Below the pieces are notes generated by a model that was not told where the DNA came from, made no database searches, and saw only the letters and a program-made list of their open reading frames with translations. Both the position numbers and the translations under genes were made by a program. From NCBI GenBank assembly GCA_037975125.1, contig CM075860.1, positions 22,670,274 through 22,734,273 on the forward strand: DNA of 64,000 nucleotides. The letters run 5' to 3'. Each line of letters starts with the position of its first letter. Position 1 is the stretch's first letter. Positions 1-13,835 of this stretch are shown here, one piece after another. The stretch is from Latrodectus hesperus. Taxonomy: Eukaryota > Arthropoda > Arachnida > Araneae > Theridiidae.

Positions 1-410
1 ATCATAATGTTTCTGTTTATTCGCTTTATAATAAACATCTTCGAAAGTATAGGGCAACATCATAATGTTTCTCTTTATTCGCTTTATAAGAAAAGTCATA
101 AAAAATGTAAGCCAACTTAACAATGTTTCCATTTATTCACTTTATAAGAAACGTCATCAAAAATAAGGGACACCTAAACAAAATTTCCATTTAGTCCCTT
201 CATATAGGAAACATCATTAAAAGTAACCTAACATTATTTTCATTCATAATCCTTATAGGAAACATAACATCAAAATCCAATGTAACATAAAAAGGGTTTT
301 CACATATGTACTTAATAGAAATATTCACATCAGAAATGTAAGATAGCATAACACTGTTTCCTTGTATGAGCCTTATAAGAAACTTTATACCAAAAAAGTA
401 GGTAATCTTT
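1..410. repeat. Diverged ~58-bp minisatellite
   Basis: About seven successive units of roughly 55-60 bp, each carrying a variant of 'ATGTTTCC.TTTA' followed by 'CTTATAAGAAAC.TCAT'. The first two units are the most alike and later ones drift in sequence and length. The array begins at the window edge, so its true start is not visible. Confidence 0.75.
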
Positions 411-471
411 TTAAGGTAATGTGTGTGATGAGGAAAAACTTCTTATTTTCAATATCATACTAAAGATCAAG

Positions 472-610
472 TGGAGCCGAGCTGTCAACCGAATGCTTGG
501 TCTTTGGCTCAACAGCTCGCCAAATGGGGCATTTTTGGGTTGTTTGTAACTCTGAATTGTCTGTCATAGCCTTAGCATTCAGATATGACGACTGAGTGAA
601 AAACTAAACA
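472..610 (+). mobile_element. Decayed tRNA-derived SINE, family F
   Basis: Starts with 'GCCGAGCTG.CAACCGAATG' like the better copy at 46274, followed by a degraded B-box zone and a recognisable 3' part. Strongly decayed; no target duplication seen. Confidence 0.5.
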
Positions 611-939
611 TATAAACTTAAATCAAGTAGCTTTCGAATTTTGTAACCTGTTGTACCATATTTATAAAGGGCATGCTGACCAGGATATATTTGAGGTCCT
701 CAAAGCATGAAAAATTACAAAAACTGTCAATTATCTTACTCCAATTTAGTTATTATTACACATGGTTAATAACTTTTTTAATGTGTGCTGCAGCATTCTT
801 CCCATCCTTTAACCTATAGTCCAATACTGTCAATTATGTGAAAGTTGCTGGGTGGGAGACTTGGTCATTAAGAAACAAGTACATTCTAGGAGACGCTCTA
901 TTCTTTACTTACCAGAAAAAAAGATATTATTTTCTTAGG

Positions 940-1066
940 AGGACATTGGGTTCATGTTATTTTGAACGTGCACTAGCCGCCTTTAATGCATATAATAAAT
1001 CTTCGCTTAATTCGGGATTCGGACTCACTACCTTCCGATACCCTAATCAACGAGAACACCGTGGCC
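940..1066 (-). mobile_element. Partial SINE family C (minus)
   Basis: Read on the minus strand it begins with 'GGCCACGGTGTTCTCG' and has the B-box-like stretch 'GTGAGTCCGAATCCCG'. It directly follows the full family C copy in the same orientation. The 3' half is not clearly recognisable. Confidence 0.6.
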
Positions 1067-1348
1067 TTTATTTCATGCTGTTGTAGTTGCACTAGTCCTC
1101 TGTATCCAGCCTTGGTTTGGATTCCATCAATTAGATGTCAGTCTTCGCAATTTAGAAGCAGAGACCAAGCAGACCTAGCTGGCACACTCAGAGATATCAT
1201 TTCACGTGGAAGACATTGTGACTCCGACTTTTTCAACGTGCATCATCCGCACCTATTGAACACGACGGCTCTTTGGTAAGGCCGGGATTCGAACTCACTA
1301 CCTTTTGATCGTGAGAATTATTCTCTCGACAACCAAGCTACCACGGCC
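1067..1348 (-). mobile_element. SINE family C (minus)
   Basis: Minus-strand SINE with a tRNA-like head 'GGCCGTGGTAGCTTGGTTG', a B box 'GAGTTCGAATCCCGG', then the family C body ('GCACGTTGAAA', 'CACAATGTCTTCCACGTGAA', 'TGCTTGGTCTCTGCTTC'). The same order of blocks occurs at 4241, 41005, 41712 and 63540. No protein is encoded. Confidence 0.75.
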
Positions 1349-2606
1349 TTCTTTCAGGGGGTATCTCACCACGTTAAAGGTTTGCAAATTTAAATAAAAA
1401 AATCAATTTTGATGATGAAAAGATCCTATTTCAATTTTTTTACACATTTCAGCAAATATTTCGTAATTCGTATGTAGAATCATTTATATTATTCAATTAT
1501 TTCAAGATATCAACGTTTAAACGAACTCATAAGAAACGCAAATGACAAATTTATGAAAAACAATATTCGCTATGGACATACACAAATAACTCCTAAGCAC
1601 ATAAACACAAGCGCGTTATTAACGTTATTATAATGTAAATCGGTCGCAATAATTATTATAACAAAATTTTATATCCACATCTACCATCTGTTAAACTGAT
1701 TTTTGATATGATTCCAAGTTTTCAGTCTACCATTTCAATGGTGAGCAAATAATTAATATCTTTAATGAAAACATCCACATTATTGCTCAATAAATCAATT
1801 TTTGATTTACGATTTGAATAAAATGTTAAATCTAATAAAGTTACCGATGGTAACGAATATAGAGAATTTTTTATAGAAATGTTGCAACCAGAAGTTTCAT
1901 AAATTTTTGTAAAATGATTCTAAGTAAGTTTTTCAAATAGTTTTTATCGCCAAAAGTGGCAAATAAAACCAAACTAAGATTTTATTAGAAGGTATTATAA
2001 GGTATTATTGATAATTACGACCACATCAACTTTTGGTATGCAGTTTAAAATGAAGTGTTTTTTTGGGGTATAATTATGCCCCCAGAAGTGTCAAATGAAT
2101 CCAAATAAATTTCAATTTTTAGTATTTCATATTCTGTTTCATTTTTATTTTAATTACATAATGAAACTTTCCAAAACAATTTGAAACATATATTATTATT
2201 AATTATGATATTTAAATTATGATATCAGATAAAATTGTATATAAGTGACAGGCATTTTTCCTCATTTATGTAGTTTTCATTTAAAATTAATTCAGATTTT
2301 ATCAATACAAACATGATGTACAATTTTCAAATTTACTAAACAATCAATTCTAAGCCAGTGTAAAATATAAAATTCTTACCATAATAAACACAATCTACGA
2401 AGATGACTTTGACACCTTTTTGAGAAAGTTTCATCAAAAATTTAATCCATAAAGCTTTTGTCAATTACAGACTTTTCGAACCAGTTATAAAGTATCATTG
2501 TATAGGAAAATATTCTGATGGTTTACGAATGACAGATTTTGACCACAGGCGTTGTGTACCTTCGGTCAAAATCTATCACTATTTTCGGGATATAGCTGTT
2601 TTCTGA
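1349..2606. other. AT-rich stretch, nothing recognised
   Basis: AT-rich single-copy-looking DNA with only short chance reading frames; no repeat, RNA gene or coding signal could be supported. Confidence 0.5.
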
Positions 2607-2662
2607 TGAAGAATCGAACTCCGGTATCCCTTGTAACAGGAATACCGGAGTTCGATTCTTCA
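2607..2662. repeat. Perfect 21-bp-arm hairpin
   Basis: Arms at 2607-2627 and 2642-2662 are exact reverse complements, with a 14-bp loop. The right arm contains 'GAGTTCGATTC', which resembles a Pol III B box, so the hairpin may come from two facing SINE head fragments. Confidence 0.85.
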
Positions 2663-3780
2663 ACAAGTTGGTTTCTGCAACCATATTTTGGACAATTTAG
2701 ACGTCGAAGCCCATTGTTGGTTTTCTATCATTCACCACGAAAATTAGCTTCAGCTAGGAATATTCATAGATAGTAGACTGTAAACAAGCATCGCAAGGAA
2801 GGAAACCAGGAAAACTGCCAAGCACCCAACAAGAGAGAAGTACACGAAGAAAGCAGAAGCACAAACTCCATCTCCCATTATTAAACAATAACATGGATCA
2901 AATCCTTGACATTATCTAGCAAGTGTATTATCTGTTATCTTTCTTATCTTAGACTTTATCCGTGAAGTTTTCTTCCATCAGGCAATAGCGAACCCCTGTA
3001 AATTCTGCTTCGCAAACGAAAATAATTCGTGTTTCAATTATTTATTTCAAAATTGTTATTTAACAAAGCGTGTGTATTAAACAGTAACCTAATAATCCCG
3101 AGGAGGGACTCGAAACCAGGAACTTTGAATGGAAGCCCAAAATGAAAACTATTCGCGTGCCAACTTGGTTAAAACATAAGGAAAGTATTAACAAGTTTAA
3201 ATTAATACTTATTTCATATAGTATAAGAATATTAAAAAATATTTATCATCAAATAACCCATTTAAGACGGATTATATTTTTCAAAAAGAAGATTATCTCT
3301 TTCTTTGGGATTCTAATGAATTTAAATTGCACGATCTAAATATATAAAAGTGATTTAAAGTTCAACAGATCTTGGGAAATTCATGTAAGCAGTTAAAAAA
3401 TGATCGTGCATTATTGTCAAAACAGTTAAGTTTGAAATAATAACTAGTAGCGTATCTTTTTTTAATAAAGGAAAATACTTATATAAAAAAAATCGAAAGT
3501 GATTTGTTCATGTTTTTCAGGTATTCTTACTTTTCGATGCATGGTTAAAAACTTTCTAATAATACTCTAGAAAAAATCTAAAAAATATTCCTATATTGTT
3601 TAGAGATTAAAACATTTGTTCATCTGAAAATATATTAATACTTATCAATTTGTATATTATTTTTATAATCAATTAACTAAATAATAAAGTCTTCATGATT
3701 TTTTTATTTTCTTATCTTTAATAATTTAGCCACGCTTTTGCATATTTTCATCTATAGAAGATCATGCAAAATGTCAAATA
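2663..3780. other. Unassigned stretch
   Basis: 2663-3130 is less AT-rich than its surroundings and could be an old repeat, but no LTR ends, coding motif or second copy was found. 3140-3780 is plain AT-rich DNA with a 65-codon chance frame. Confidence 0.4.
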
Positions 3781-4020
3781 CAGCAGTAACATCGTAAGTG
3801 GTGTGAGCAGCATTAACGCCCTTCTGTCATCGGAATATAGGGAGTTCGATACCCAAGTCAATAGAAGTTCCATCGTGTATTCCATCAGGATCCCGGGCAT
3901 CTCAGAACAGGGTTAAAAGATTTTTTATTTAATGAAATGATATTCCTCGGGGTGATAGAAAAATTTTGGTAGTCTTCTGCTTAGGACCTGCAGCCGAATT
4001 TCGAAGATGCGTATCTGAGC
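3781..4020 (+). mobile_element. Decayed SINE family C (plus)
   Basis: Contains 'GGAGTTCGATACCCAAG' as a B-box remnant and ends with the family C 3' block 'GTCTTCTGCTTAGGACCTGC...CGAAGA'. The middle is degraded. Confidence 0.5.
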
Positions 4021-4029
4021 TCAATTAAG

Positions 4030-4240
4030 TTTTACGCTGTGTTGCAGACTTCCAGTCTTGTTGATTTTGCGATATATTTCAATCACATATCTCAAGCAAG
4101 ATACCCAACAACTCTCAGTCACCCCTCTGGACAATCGTGCATTCAGAAAACTGAAGAACATCCACCTCTCATTGTTATACCGTGGCGGGAATAGAACCCA
4201 TGACCTTGTGCTCTGATAAGCACTGCAGCATCCCATTAGG
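4030..4240 (-). mobile_element. tRNA-derived SINE family D (minus)
   Basis: On the minus strand the head reads 'GATGCTGCAGTGCTTATCAG' then 'CATGGGTTCTATTCCCGCC', matching the spacing of A and B boxes. It lies head to head with the family C copy that starts at 4241. It has no other full copy in this window. Confidence 0.6.
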
Positions 4241-4540
4241 GGCCACGGTGCCCTGGTTGGTTAGGGAGTCGTTTTCAATATCGGAAGGTAATGAGTTCGA
4301 ATCCTGGCTTAATTGAAAGATCCTTCGTGTTAAATAATGACGACTGGGGCACGTTAAATTGCGGGGGGTCGCAATGTCTTCCAAGTGAAATGGTTTCTCT
4401 AGGGCAGGCATTCAAAGTATTGGGGGTCTTCTGCTTGGTCCCTGCTTCAATATCACGAAGATTCCACCAGGATTTTTCTATCTTACAGGAAGAGCCTGAC
4501 TCAAGACAAGATACATAGAAAAAGGCTGCTGCAACAACAC
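4241..4540 (+). mobile_element. SINE family C (plus)
   Basis: Head 'GGCCACGGTGCCCTGGTTGG', B box 'TGAGTTCGAATCCTGG', then the body blocks 'GGGGCACGTTAAAT', 'CAATGTCTTCCAAGTGAAA' and 'TCTTCTGCTTGGTCCCTGC'. One of the better preserved members of this family here. Confidence 0.75.
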
Positions 4541-7100
<2,560 letters not shown>

Positions 7101-7330
7101 CTCATTTTACTAGGCGAAACATACTTTGTTTGTGGACTTCAAAATAGAACAAAGTGTCCCTGATTGGGTCCGATGCAGACAATTGGCTGCAAACAGCCTC
7201 ATTATGTCACAGCTGCTTCATTTGCGGAAGAATGCCCGCCGACCGTGTTTCAAACATGCTTTACATTTCAATTTCATTTATTCAAGAGGGAATATTTTCC
7301 CTCGAAAACAAAACTTCACACAGTGTTGAT
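7101..7330. other. GC-richer unique island
   Basis: About 150 bp at 7140-7260 stands out from its AT-rich flanks, is open in all three plus frames, and holds an E box (CAGCTG), ATTGGC and ATTATGTCAC. I cannot match it to a protein or a repeat in the window. It may be a conserved non-coding element or an old repeat fragment. Confidence 0.3.
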
Positions 7331-7438
7331 ATTTATTGATGGTAAAATTACTCAAACTACTCAAATATTGTAATTTCAAAGTTCTTTCTAATACATAAAT
7401 GTAATAGCTTCATTATTTTACTTGTTTAGTATTGATTG

Positions 7439-7709
7439 GCCGCCCACCCTGTCTAGTGGTCAGAGTCCCTGACTACGGATAGGGAGGTCCTGGGTTCGAA
7501 TCCTAGTTCGGCCATGGATGTACTATCTCTATCTATCCTGTCTTTGTCCTTTCCTTGTATGAATGAGGTGTGAATAGTTGTCTACCCTATAAGCGGTTCC
7601 CTATGTGTGTACTGGGGAAGTCAGACTCCACACCAAAATAGGGTTCAGTTGAAAAAGTGGAGCAGCGCACTTTGCCAGCCTGGCTGGCACACGACAATGA
7701 ATGAATGAA
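7439..7709 (+). mobile_element. SINE family A, tRNA-Arg-like head
   Basis: The head has 'TCTAGTGGTCAGAG', 'CTGACTACGGAT' and 'GGTCCTGGGTTCGAATCC'. The anticodon-arm segment CTGACTACGGAT matches what I recall of tRNA-Arg(ACG). The body contains 'CTATCCTGTCTTTGTCC' and 'CTACCCTATAA', and the 3' end is 'CTGGCACACGACAA' with an AATG-type tail. Non-coding, Pol III type. Confidence 0.85.
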
Positions 7710-7976
7710 TTAAATATCGATTTCACAAGGACGCATATGCATCACATAACTTACCATTTCTATCAATGAATTTTGTGGACACTTCATAGTAATTAAGCAT
7801 TATTCATTATGGTGTTTGTTAGAGGAATTGTCTAATTTTTGAAAAAATCCAGAAAATCCTCAATGCGATGTTTGTCTTTAATGTTTGTCTTAATGTTTTC
7901 CACTCGTAAACAAACGCCCAACATACTCTCGACAAATTTATGTGATGGGTCCTTTTTTAAATAATTTATGTGATTT

Positions 7977-8258
7977 GGCGCCACCCACCCTGTCTAGTGG
8001 TCAGAGTCCCTGACTACGGATAGAGAGGTCCTGGGTTCGAATCCTAGTTTGGGCATAGATATACTATCTCTCTCTCTCTCTCTCTCTATCCTGTCTTTGT
8101 CCTTTCTGTGTGTGAATGTGTTGTAAATGGTTGCCTACCCTATAAACGGGTCTCTATGGCATGTGTGTACTGAGGAAGTCGGACTCCACACCAAAATAGG
8201 GTTCAGTAGGGAGAAGCCCACTCCTTATTGCCAGCCTAGCTGGCACACGACAACAAAA
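7977..8258 (+). mobile_element. SINE family A (plus)
   Basis: Second copy 270 bp downstream in the same orientation, with the same head, 'CTACCCTATAAACGGG' and 'TGGCACACGACAAC' end. It carries a (CT)n expansion at about 8067-8088 where the first copy has a short CTAT run. Confidence 0.85.
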
Positions 8259-8404
8259 TATAGCCGTTCCACATATTAATGTCTTGCTCTTAACTAAATC
8301 AATACTAAAATCAATTTTTTGATAAAATATTTTGATATAATTTTTTTTGGAAATAAATGTAAATTTTATAAATTTACAGTTATTAAGTTATTATAAGTTA
8401 AGTT

Positions 8405-8810
8405 AGATGCAACTTCTGTTGATCTGAAGAATTGAAAATTCTCTTCCTGCTCCATATTCTCTAAATTTTCTGAATACATGACAGTCGCAGATCACCAGGT
8501 CAGGAATGTACAGTTTCCCATCAAAAACTGTGGAGCAAATCCTGCCTTGCGTTGACATGCAAGAGAGAGAACAACGCCTTTTCTTTATTTTCTACATCAC
8601 TTATTTTTCATAGCTTTGCGCAAACCAATTAGTATTTCGCAGTAAGACGCAGCATTACCTTCCTCAAAAACACGGTGTAGACAATTCTTTTACAATCGAA
8701 AATAAACAGTAGCCGTGACTTTAACCGCTGATTGAATTTTGGTTCTCACAAACGATGGTGTCGGTCTCCATTCCATCAATACTTGCTTTGTTTTTGAGTG
8801 AAAGAAATTA
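8405..8810 (-). pseudogene. Decayed mariner transposase fragment
   Basis: A minus-strand translation in shifting frames matches the catalytic half of a mariner transposase: 'KIQSAVKVTATVYF', 'NAASYCEILIGLRKAMKN', 'GVVL', then 'HVNAR' where mariners have HDNAR, and 'PDLVICDCHVF' where they have PDLAPSDYHLF. The second catalytic Asp codon is a Val codon (complement of 8554-8556) and a reading-frame shift lies in a CT-rich run just before it. The N-terminal half and inverted repeats were not found. Identification rests on motif order recalled for the family. Confidence 0.65.
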
Positions 8811-11631
8811 ATCTTAAAACTACATAATAAAATTAATTTTATTGAAATAAATTTACACTTTTATAAAGTTAAATAAATTCGATAGATTACTGCAGATAGC
8901 TGACACTGATTTTCACTATTTGTAAGAAAAATGGAAAGAGGGTACAACGTATGTTGAAACAAAAATGAGCACTGCTTTGGTGCATACTTTTTATGCAAAG
9001 GAATTAACTTTATTAACGACACTTAATTTAGATGATTTCTTGAGTGCCCGTGAAATATGTTTTGGCAACTGTTGATACCTTTATTGCATGAGAAACTAAA
9101 TAGAGTACACGTTCAAAATATGACTCACTGTGAGATAATAAGCTGAAGTGTTAAGTGAAAAATTTAATTTTTTGTATTTCGAATAGTAACGTTTCAACAA
9201 TAGTTTTATGCTGTGAACGTGACGATGAATCTGCTTATGAATTCACCAAATCATTGAACTGGTTCTAATAGCTGAGAATTAATTTTAAGCTTCAATCATC
9301 TGTAAAAAATATTTGTTTTTTTTCCCAATGTGATAACTATTAATCCAAAATATATAAACGCAGAAATATATCAGTGTAATAGAACTGGGAAAAGTATTTC
9401 ATTAATATTAAACTGAAAACTAGAGACATTAAACAAGAGATTGTATATACTGGTATTGATTTAAGCAACGAATTTTGTTTCTAACATCTTCGTAAAAGAA
9501 ACGATTTTCATTTTCCACAGTCCTGATTCAATTATTTAGTAAGAGATGGCGCTGTGCTCTTCTTATCTTTCAAATGCAAATTTTTGGTTGATCCGCGACT
9601 TCTCTTCAGTGGCGTTATGCTCTGATAAGAAACTTTCCCAACACGAGAAATTTCTTTTTTCGATATATTTTTCAAATCATTTATATTTGGAATAAGTAAT
9701 TGAAAACAAATAAATGCTATTATATATTTTAATAATAAAACTATAATGTGCGAAAATACAAATAAGAAATTACACTGAGTTTACAAAATATTTTCTCAAG
9801 AATTTGCAAGCTAAAGTTATAAATATAAACTGTTTGACTTGCTTATATACCAAGAAAACACAAAGAATATAAATATGTAAACATATAAGAAAGAAAAGTT
9901 TACAAATTATATAACAAAATCTTAATAATTATTTTCAAATCATTTCTGTTAACTATGTAACTATCGGTATTAGGATATAAAAAATTGCCTATTTATCACA
10001 TTCAATAACGCAAAATAAAATTCTCATAATTCTTGCCCACACAGAATTTAAATTTTGGGGTGTATAATTCAGAAAATAGGATGAAGCTTGTATCAAGATG
10101 TTGATCTTTGGTTGACATAGGCTAAGACTTACCCTAATATTTTACTTCAACGCTTATAGTATTTTTTACACATTTAAATGTGTGTAGAATATATTTCTCT
10201 ATTTTACTTAATAAATATCCTTTAGAGGAATTTCTCCATATTTATATAATTGAATACTCATTTTTTGTGTCTACTGAATTTTTGTCCTTGTTTGAAAGGC
10301 GAACTGCTACTCGGAATGGACAAAATTTATATCAAAATGTTGTTCTCCTCCTTAAGATAAACATGAGCTATTCTTCATTTTTAAAGTTTGATGGCAACTT
10401 TTATTAATCGTTTCTAAGCTATAATTAATGCTAATTTGCACTTTGAGCAAAGTTGTTTTCCGCAGTGCACACACTGTTTTGGAATTCTGCTCCTTTGATT
10501 AACAGCACTGCGCGTTCCTTAAAACTATCACATGCCTAACCACTGTGAAAAGCCGAAAATTAAAAAAAATGTTCGATATGACATCTTTCTTTCTTTTTTA
10601 CATATTTACATTGCAATATTTTTTTAAAAATGGTTACGTTGATAATATTCATTTTGTAAAAAAAAATGTTTTTTCTTTTAAAAAAGATTTTATTTTAATT
10701 TTTAAAAAAATAATTTTTGCTTTTCATTTGAAAGTTTATTCAATTTTCCATATCGTTCAGAAATGCATTGGAACACAGATCAATATAATTTTGTGTATGA
10801 AATGAACTGTAAATAAAATAAAGTGTAAAGAAACTTATAAATAAACTGTAACGAACTCATAAATAAAAGAGACATTCAAATGTTATAGATCTCATTATGT
10901 TTGTTTTCTACTAGAATGAGGTCTCATTTCATATTGGCAAATATTGCTTTGAACAAAGCTAAATAATCGTTAATATCGTTAATAAAGTAATAAATAATGC
11001 AATTTTCCCAAATCCCATTTTCCTCTGAAGACTAGAACTAGTTTTCCTCTACCAATTCTTGCTAGTAAAACATAGCAGAAATCGCCCGATCAGTGCTTTA
11101 TACAGCGAAAAGGACTAAAATTAAAAATTAAGGACTAAAGTCTAATTTATCAAATGGTTGAAAAATCCCATGACAGTACTTAGTGGTTGACACTAAATCA
11201 TATTTACTGTCAAATATTATACAAATGCGTTTAAATGGACATTAAAATCTGATTTATTTGAACCTGGTCCCATTACAGGAATTTTGAAAATTTTTACTCA
11301 GAAGTAGTTTGAATGAAATGTTTTGTACATAAAATTTCACGATTTCCTAATATAATTGCAATTTGTCATCATAAAATTACACTTCAAATGTATTTATAGT
11401 TGCTTAGCTTTTTCTGAAAGCTTTAGATGATTAATACAAATGCGATGCTCATTCCCACTGAGTCATTCATCATCATACACGCACTTCTTCTGATGACATT
11501 TAATAGCGATGTTTTCTGCTTTGCGTAATTGAATTAAAATAATGATTTTTGAAGTATGAGAAAAAGTGCGTAGCTCATGATAAGTCGCATATTTTTCAAT
11601 CCGTTTTCTGATGTATTCTTTAGCATAAAGT
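8811..11631. other. AT-rich stretch, nothing recognised
   Basis: Plain AT-rich DNA. A short richer patch near 9540-9660 includes AGATGGCGCTG. A frame at 10545-10805 is Phe/Lys-rich low-complexity and not believable as a gene. Confidence 0.5.
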
Positions 11632-11642
11632 ACAATTTTCTT

Positions 11643-11948
11643 GCCGCCCAACTTATCTAGTGGCCAGCGTGCCTGACTGCGGATAAGGAGGTCCTGGGTA
11701 CGAATCCAGGTTAGGGCATGGTTGTACTTTCCCTTTCTATCTATCCTGTCTTTGTCCTTTTCTTGTATGAATGAGTTGTGAATGATTGCCTACCCTATAA
11801 ACGGGTACCTATGGCTTGTGTGTAGAGCCAAGTCGTACTTTCACCTTCATGGTGTTCTGATTAAAAACGAAAGACGCTCCCAATTGACTTAAATTCGCAT
11901 AGCCAAGGCAGAGCGAGATTGGCTTGTCCAATTGTCATTAGTAACAAC
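11643..11948 (+). mobile_element. Chimeric SINE: family A head, family B tail
   Basis: 11643-11822 matches family A (tRNA-Arg-like head, 'CTATCCTGTCTTTGTCC', 'CTACCCTATAAACGGG'). From about 11823 the sequence switches to the family B 3' end ('TACTTTCACCTTCATGGTG', 'ACTTAAATTCGCATAGCCAA', 'TTAGTAACAACAC'). The whole chimera is bracketed by a perfect 11-bp direct repeat ACAATTTTCTT at 11632-11642 and 11949-11959, so it inserted as one unit. Confidence 0.85.
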
Positions 11949-12119
11949 ACAATTTTCTTTTTCAACACCATTGTTAGGTTTTTCTTCTTTTTAATTTCAG
12001 TTACCTGTACAAAAAGCATTAACTTTATCAGTCATATCTAATATTTATGTAGTTGATCCTTAAAGTTAAAAATTCAAGTTAGTTAATTTCTTGGAAATGA
12101 CAACCAGTCTCTTCATTTG

Positions 12120-13040
12120 TATCACAAATAAACCTACGTAAAGTTTTCTGTCGGTATTACTCTAGGGAAATCTTCTCTTAATTCATAAGCACGTTGTAAA
12201 ATTTCCCACTTGATAACCTTCTCTACGGATCACAGTGTGTTCAAACACAATGTTACGATTTTTATTTTACAAATGACTTTACACTTTAGTTTATTTTCGG
12301 ACATTGTACGAGCACTATCGGTGCATATTCTGAGACAATTTTTTCATTCTATGTGCTTACCTCATTCATAAAATCTCTTAAGATATCAAATAATGCAGAT
12401 CTGTTCCTTTAAATTTTATTAGTTTGCAGAAAAGTTGTTCTACTACTGATGAATTACTACATCCAATATAGGCTATGAAATGAGCATCTTTATTACGTTC
12501 TGTAGCCTTCATCAAACAGTCTTGAAAAAACTTGACAAGTAATTTTGAGAAAAGCTGAAATACACCTTCAGCAACATCACCAATTCAACGGGCAACAGTA
12601 TCATTTGAAAAAGGTATGGACTGCAAATGTTTTATCAAAATTATATATCTCCGAATATAGTCTCAACAATCTCAATTGCTGCTGGAAAAATAAGCTTTTC
12701 AACAACAGACATTTTACATCTAGTTATTTTATGCGAAACTTTGTTGGAAACAGTAAAAATTTTTTCATTCACACATTTTTTTTTTAAAAAAATGATTTTT
12801 GGTTTTCTTATGATTTAATTTTAATTCGAAAAATTCTCAAGGATTGTTGGCCCACTCAATATAAAGAATTTCCAAACCTCTCATTTAAGTATCTTTATCA
12901 TATTTCTTTTATATTTACTTCAGTACTGGTAAATCTAAAATTAAAGTATTCACGATTGTACTTTCTTGATTTAACTTTTGGAGCCACGCTCAGCAGCAGA
13001 GTATTTGTTGATACTTGCCTTTGGTTTAATGAACGCTTAC
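12120..13040 (-). pseudogene. Decayed hAT transposase (ZBED5/SCAND3-like)
   Basis: Minus-strand pieces in several frames follow the order of BED-finger hAT transposases of the ZBED5/GTF2IRD2-like group: 'KSRKYNREYFNF' near 12980 (N-terminal lead-in), 'SVVEKLIFPAAIEIVETIF' near 12700, 'NDTVAR.IGDVAEGVF' near 12600, and 'CTDSARTM' near 12320, corresponding to CTDGAPAM of the family. Many stops and shifts break it. No terminal inverted repeats or target duplication were identified. The family is inferred from motif order recalled, not from a search. Confidence 0.6.
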
Positions 13041-13282
13041 GTCCCCCTTAAAGCATTTTCCATGATTTTGCATTTATCTGCTAGCGTGAATATTTAAGGC
13101 GAGGAATTACAATTAACAAGGAAAACATATAAAGAATAAACATACATGATAAATTTGATATTAATTGAAAAGCTCACTCGATTTGCATTGACAATAATTG
13201 AAACAGGCGTTATGGATCTTTTCTCTCTATGAGAAAATATTTGGTGAAATTTGCGCATACTCGAAACGGAATCTTGTCGACA

Positions 13283-13299
13283 TTCCAGAATGTTCGAGA
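13283..13299 (+). promoter_or_regulatory. Heat-shock-element-like motif
   Basis: TTCCAGAATGTTCGAGA gives TTC-nn-GAA-nn-TTC-nn-GA, three perfect alternating heat-shock-factor half units plus most of a fourth. It lies in a GC-richer non-repeat patch (13200-13420). No gene is seen nearby, so function is unproven. Confidence 0.35.
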
Positions 13300-13835
13300 C
13301 AAATCAGAACTTTTCACCAAACCCCGAGAATGTCCGACATGCAAGAGAAATAAAAAAATCCCCGGATGTTATGTTGTCAATGCTGAGGACGTTGCCAAAT
13401 GACGTTGAATTGTGAATGATAAGAGTTTATCAAACATGCATCAATTGCCAATATGCATAATTTATCATAGGTTTCTGACACAATGACAATAATTTATAAT
13501 CTATGCACTATAGATAAACTGTATATTAAAAGTGAATTTGAAATTAAATTTTATTAACTAAATCTAAGAAATTACTTTGCCTAGAACGTTTTTACATATG
13601 TTCTTTAGAAATACAATCAAACCTGTTTTATGCTGTAATCTTGGCAGGATTTACTCGTTTTCTCTTAAAGTAAAACTTATACTTCAAGCGATGTTCATTG
13701 TATGACATTAGGTCAGGGAAAAAATAATCCCTGATTGTTTTGGAAGATGGCTGTATTGATCGATATACCATAAAGAGTATTGATCAAATAATCTCAGATA
13801 CATGCTTCTTAGAAAAGTGTCATTTCACACTGAAA

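Noticed and set aside
2770..3130. Solo LTR of a retrotransposon
   Set aside because: The composition is suggestive, but no TG...CA ends, target duplication or second copy was found.
7439..7515. Genuine tRNA-Arg gene
   Set aside because: The head resembles tRNA-Arg but the cloverleaf is imperfect and it continues into a SINE body present in several copies.
10545..10805. 86-codon Phe/Lys-rich protein gene
   Set aside because: Low-complexity translation of T- and A-runs; no start context or motif.
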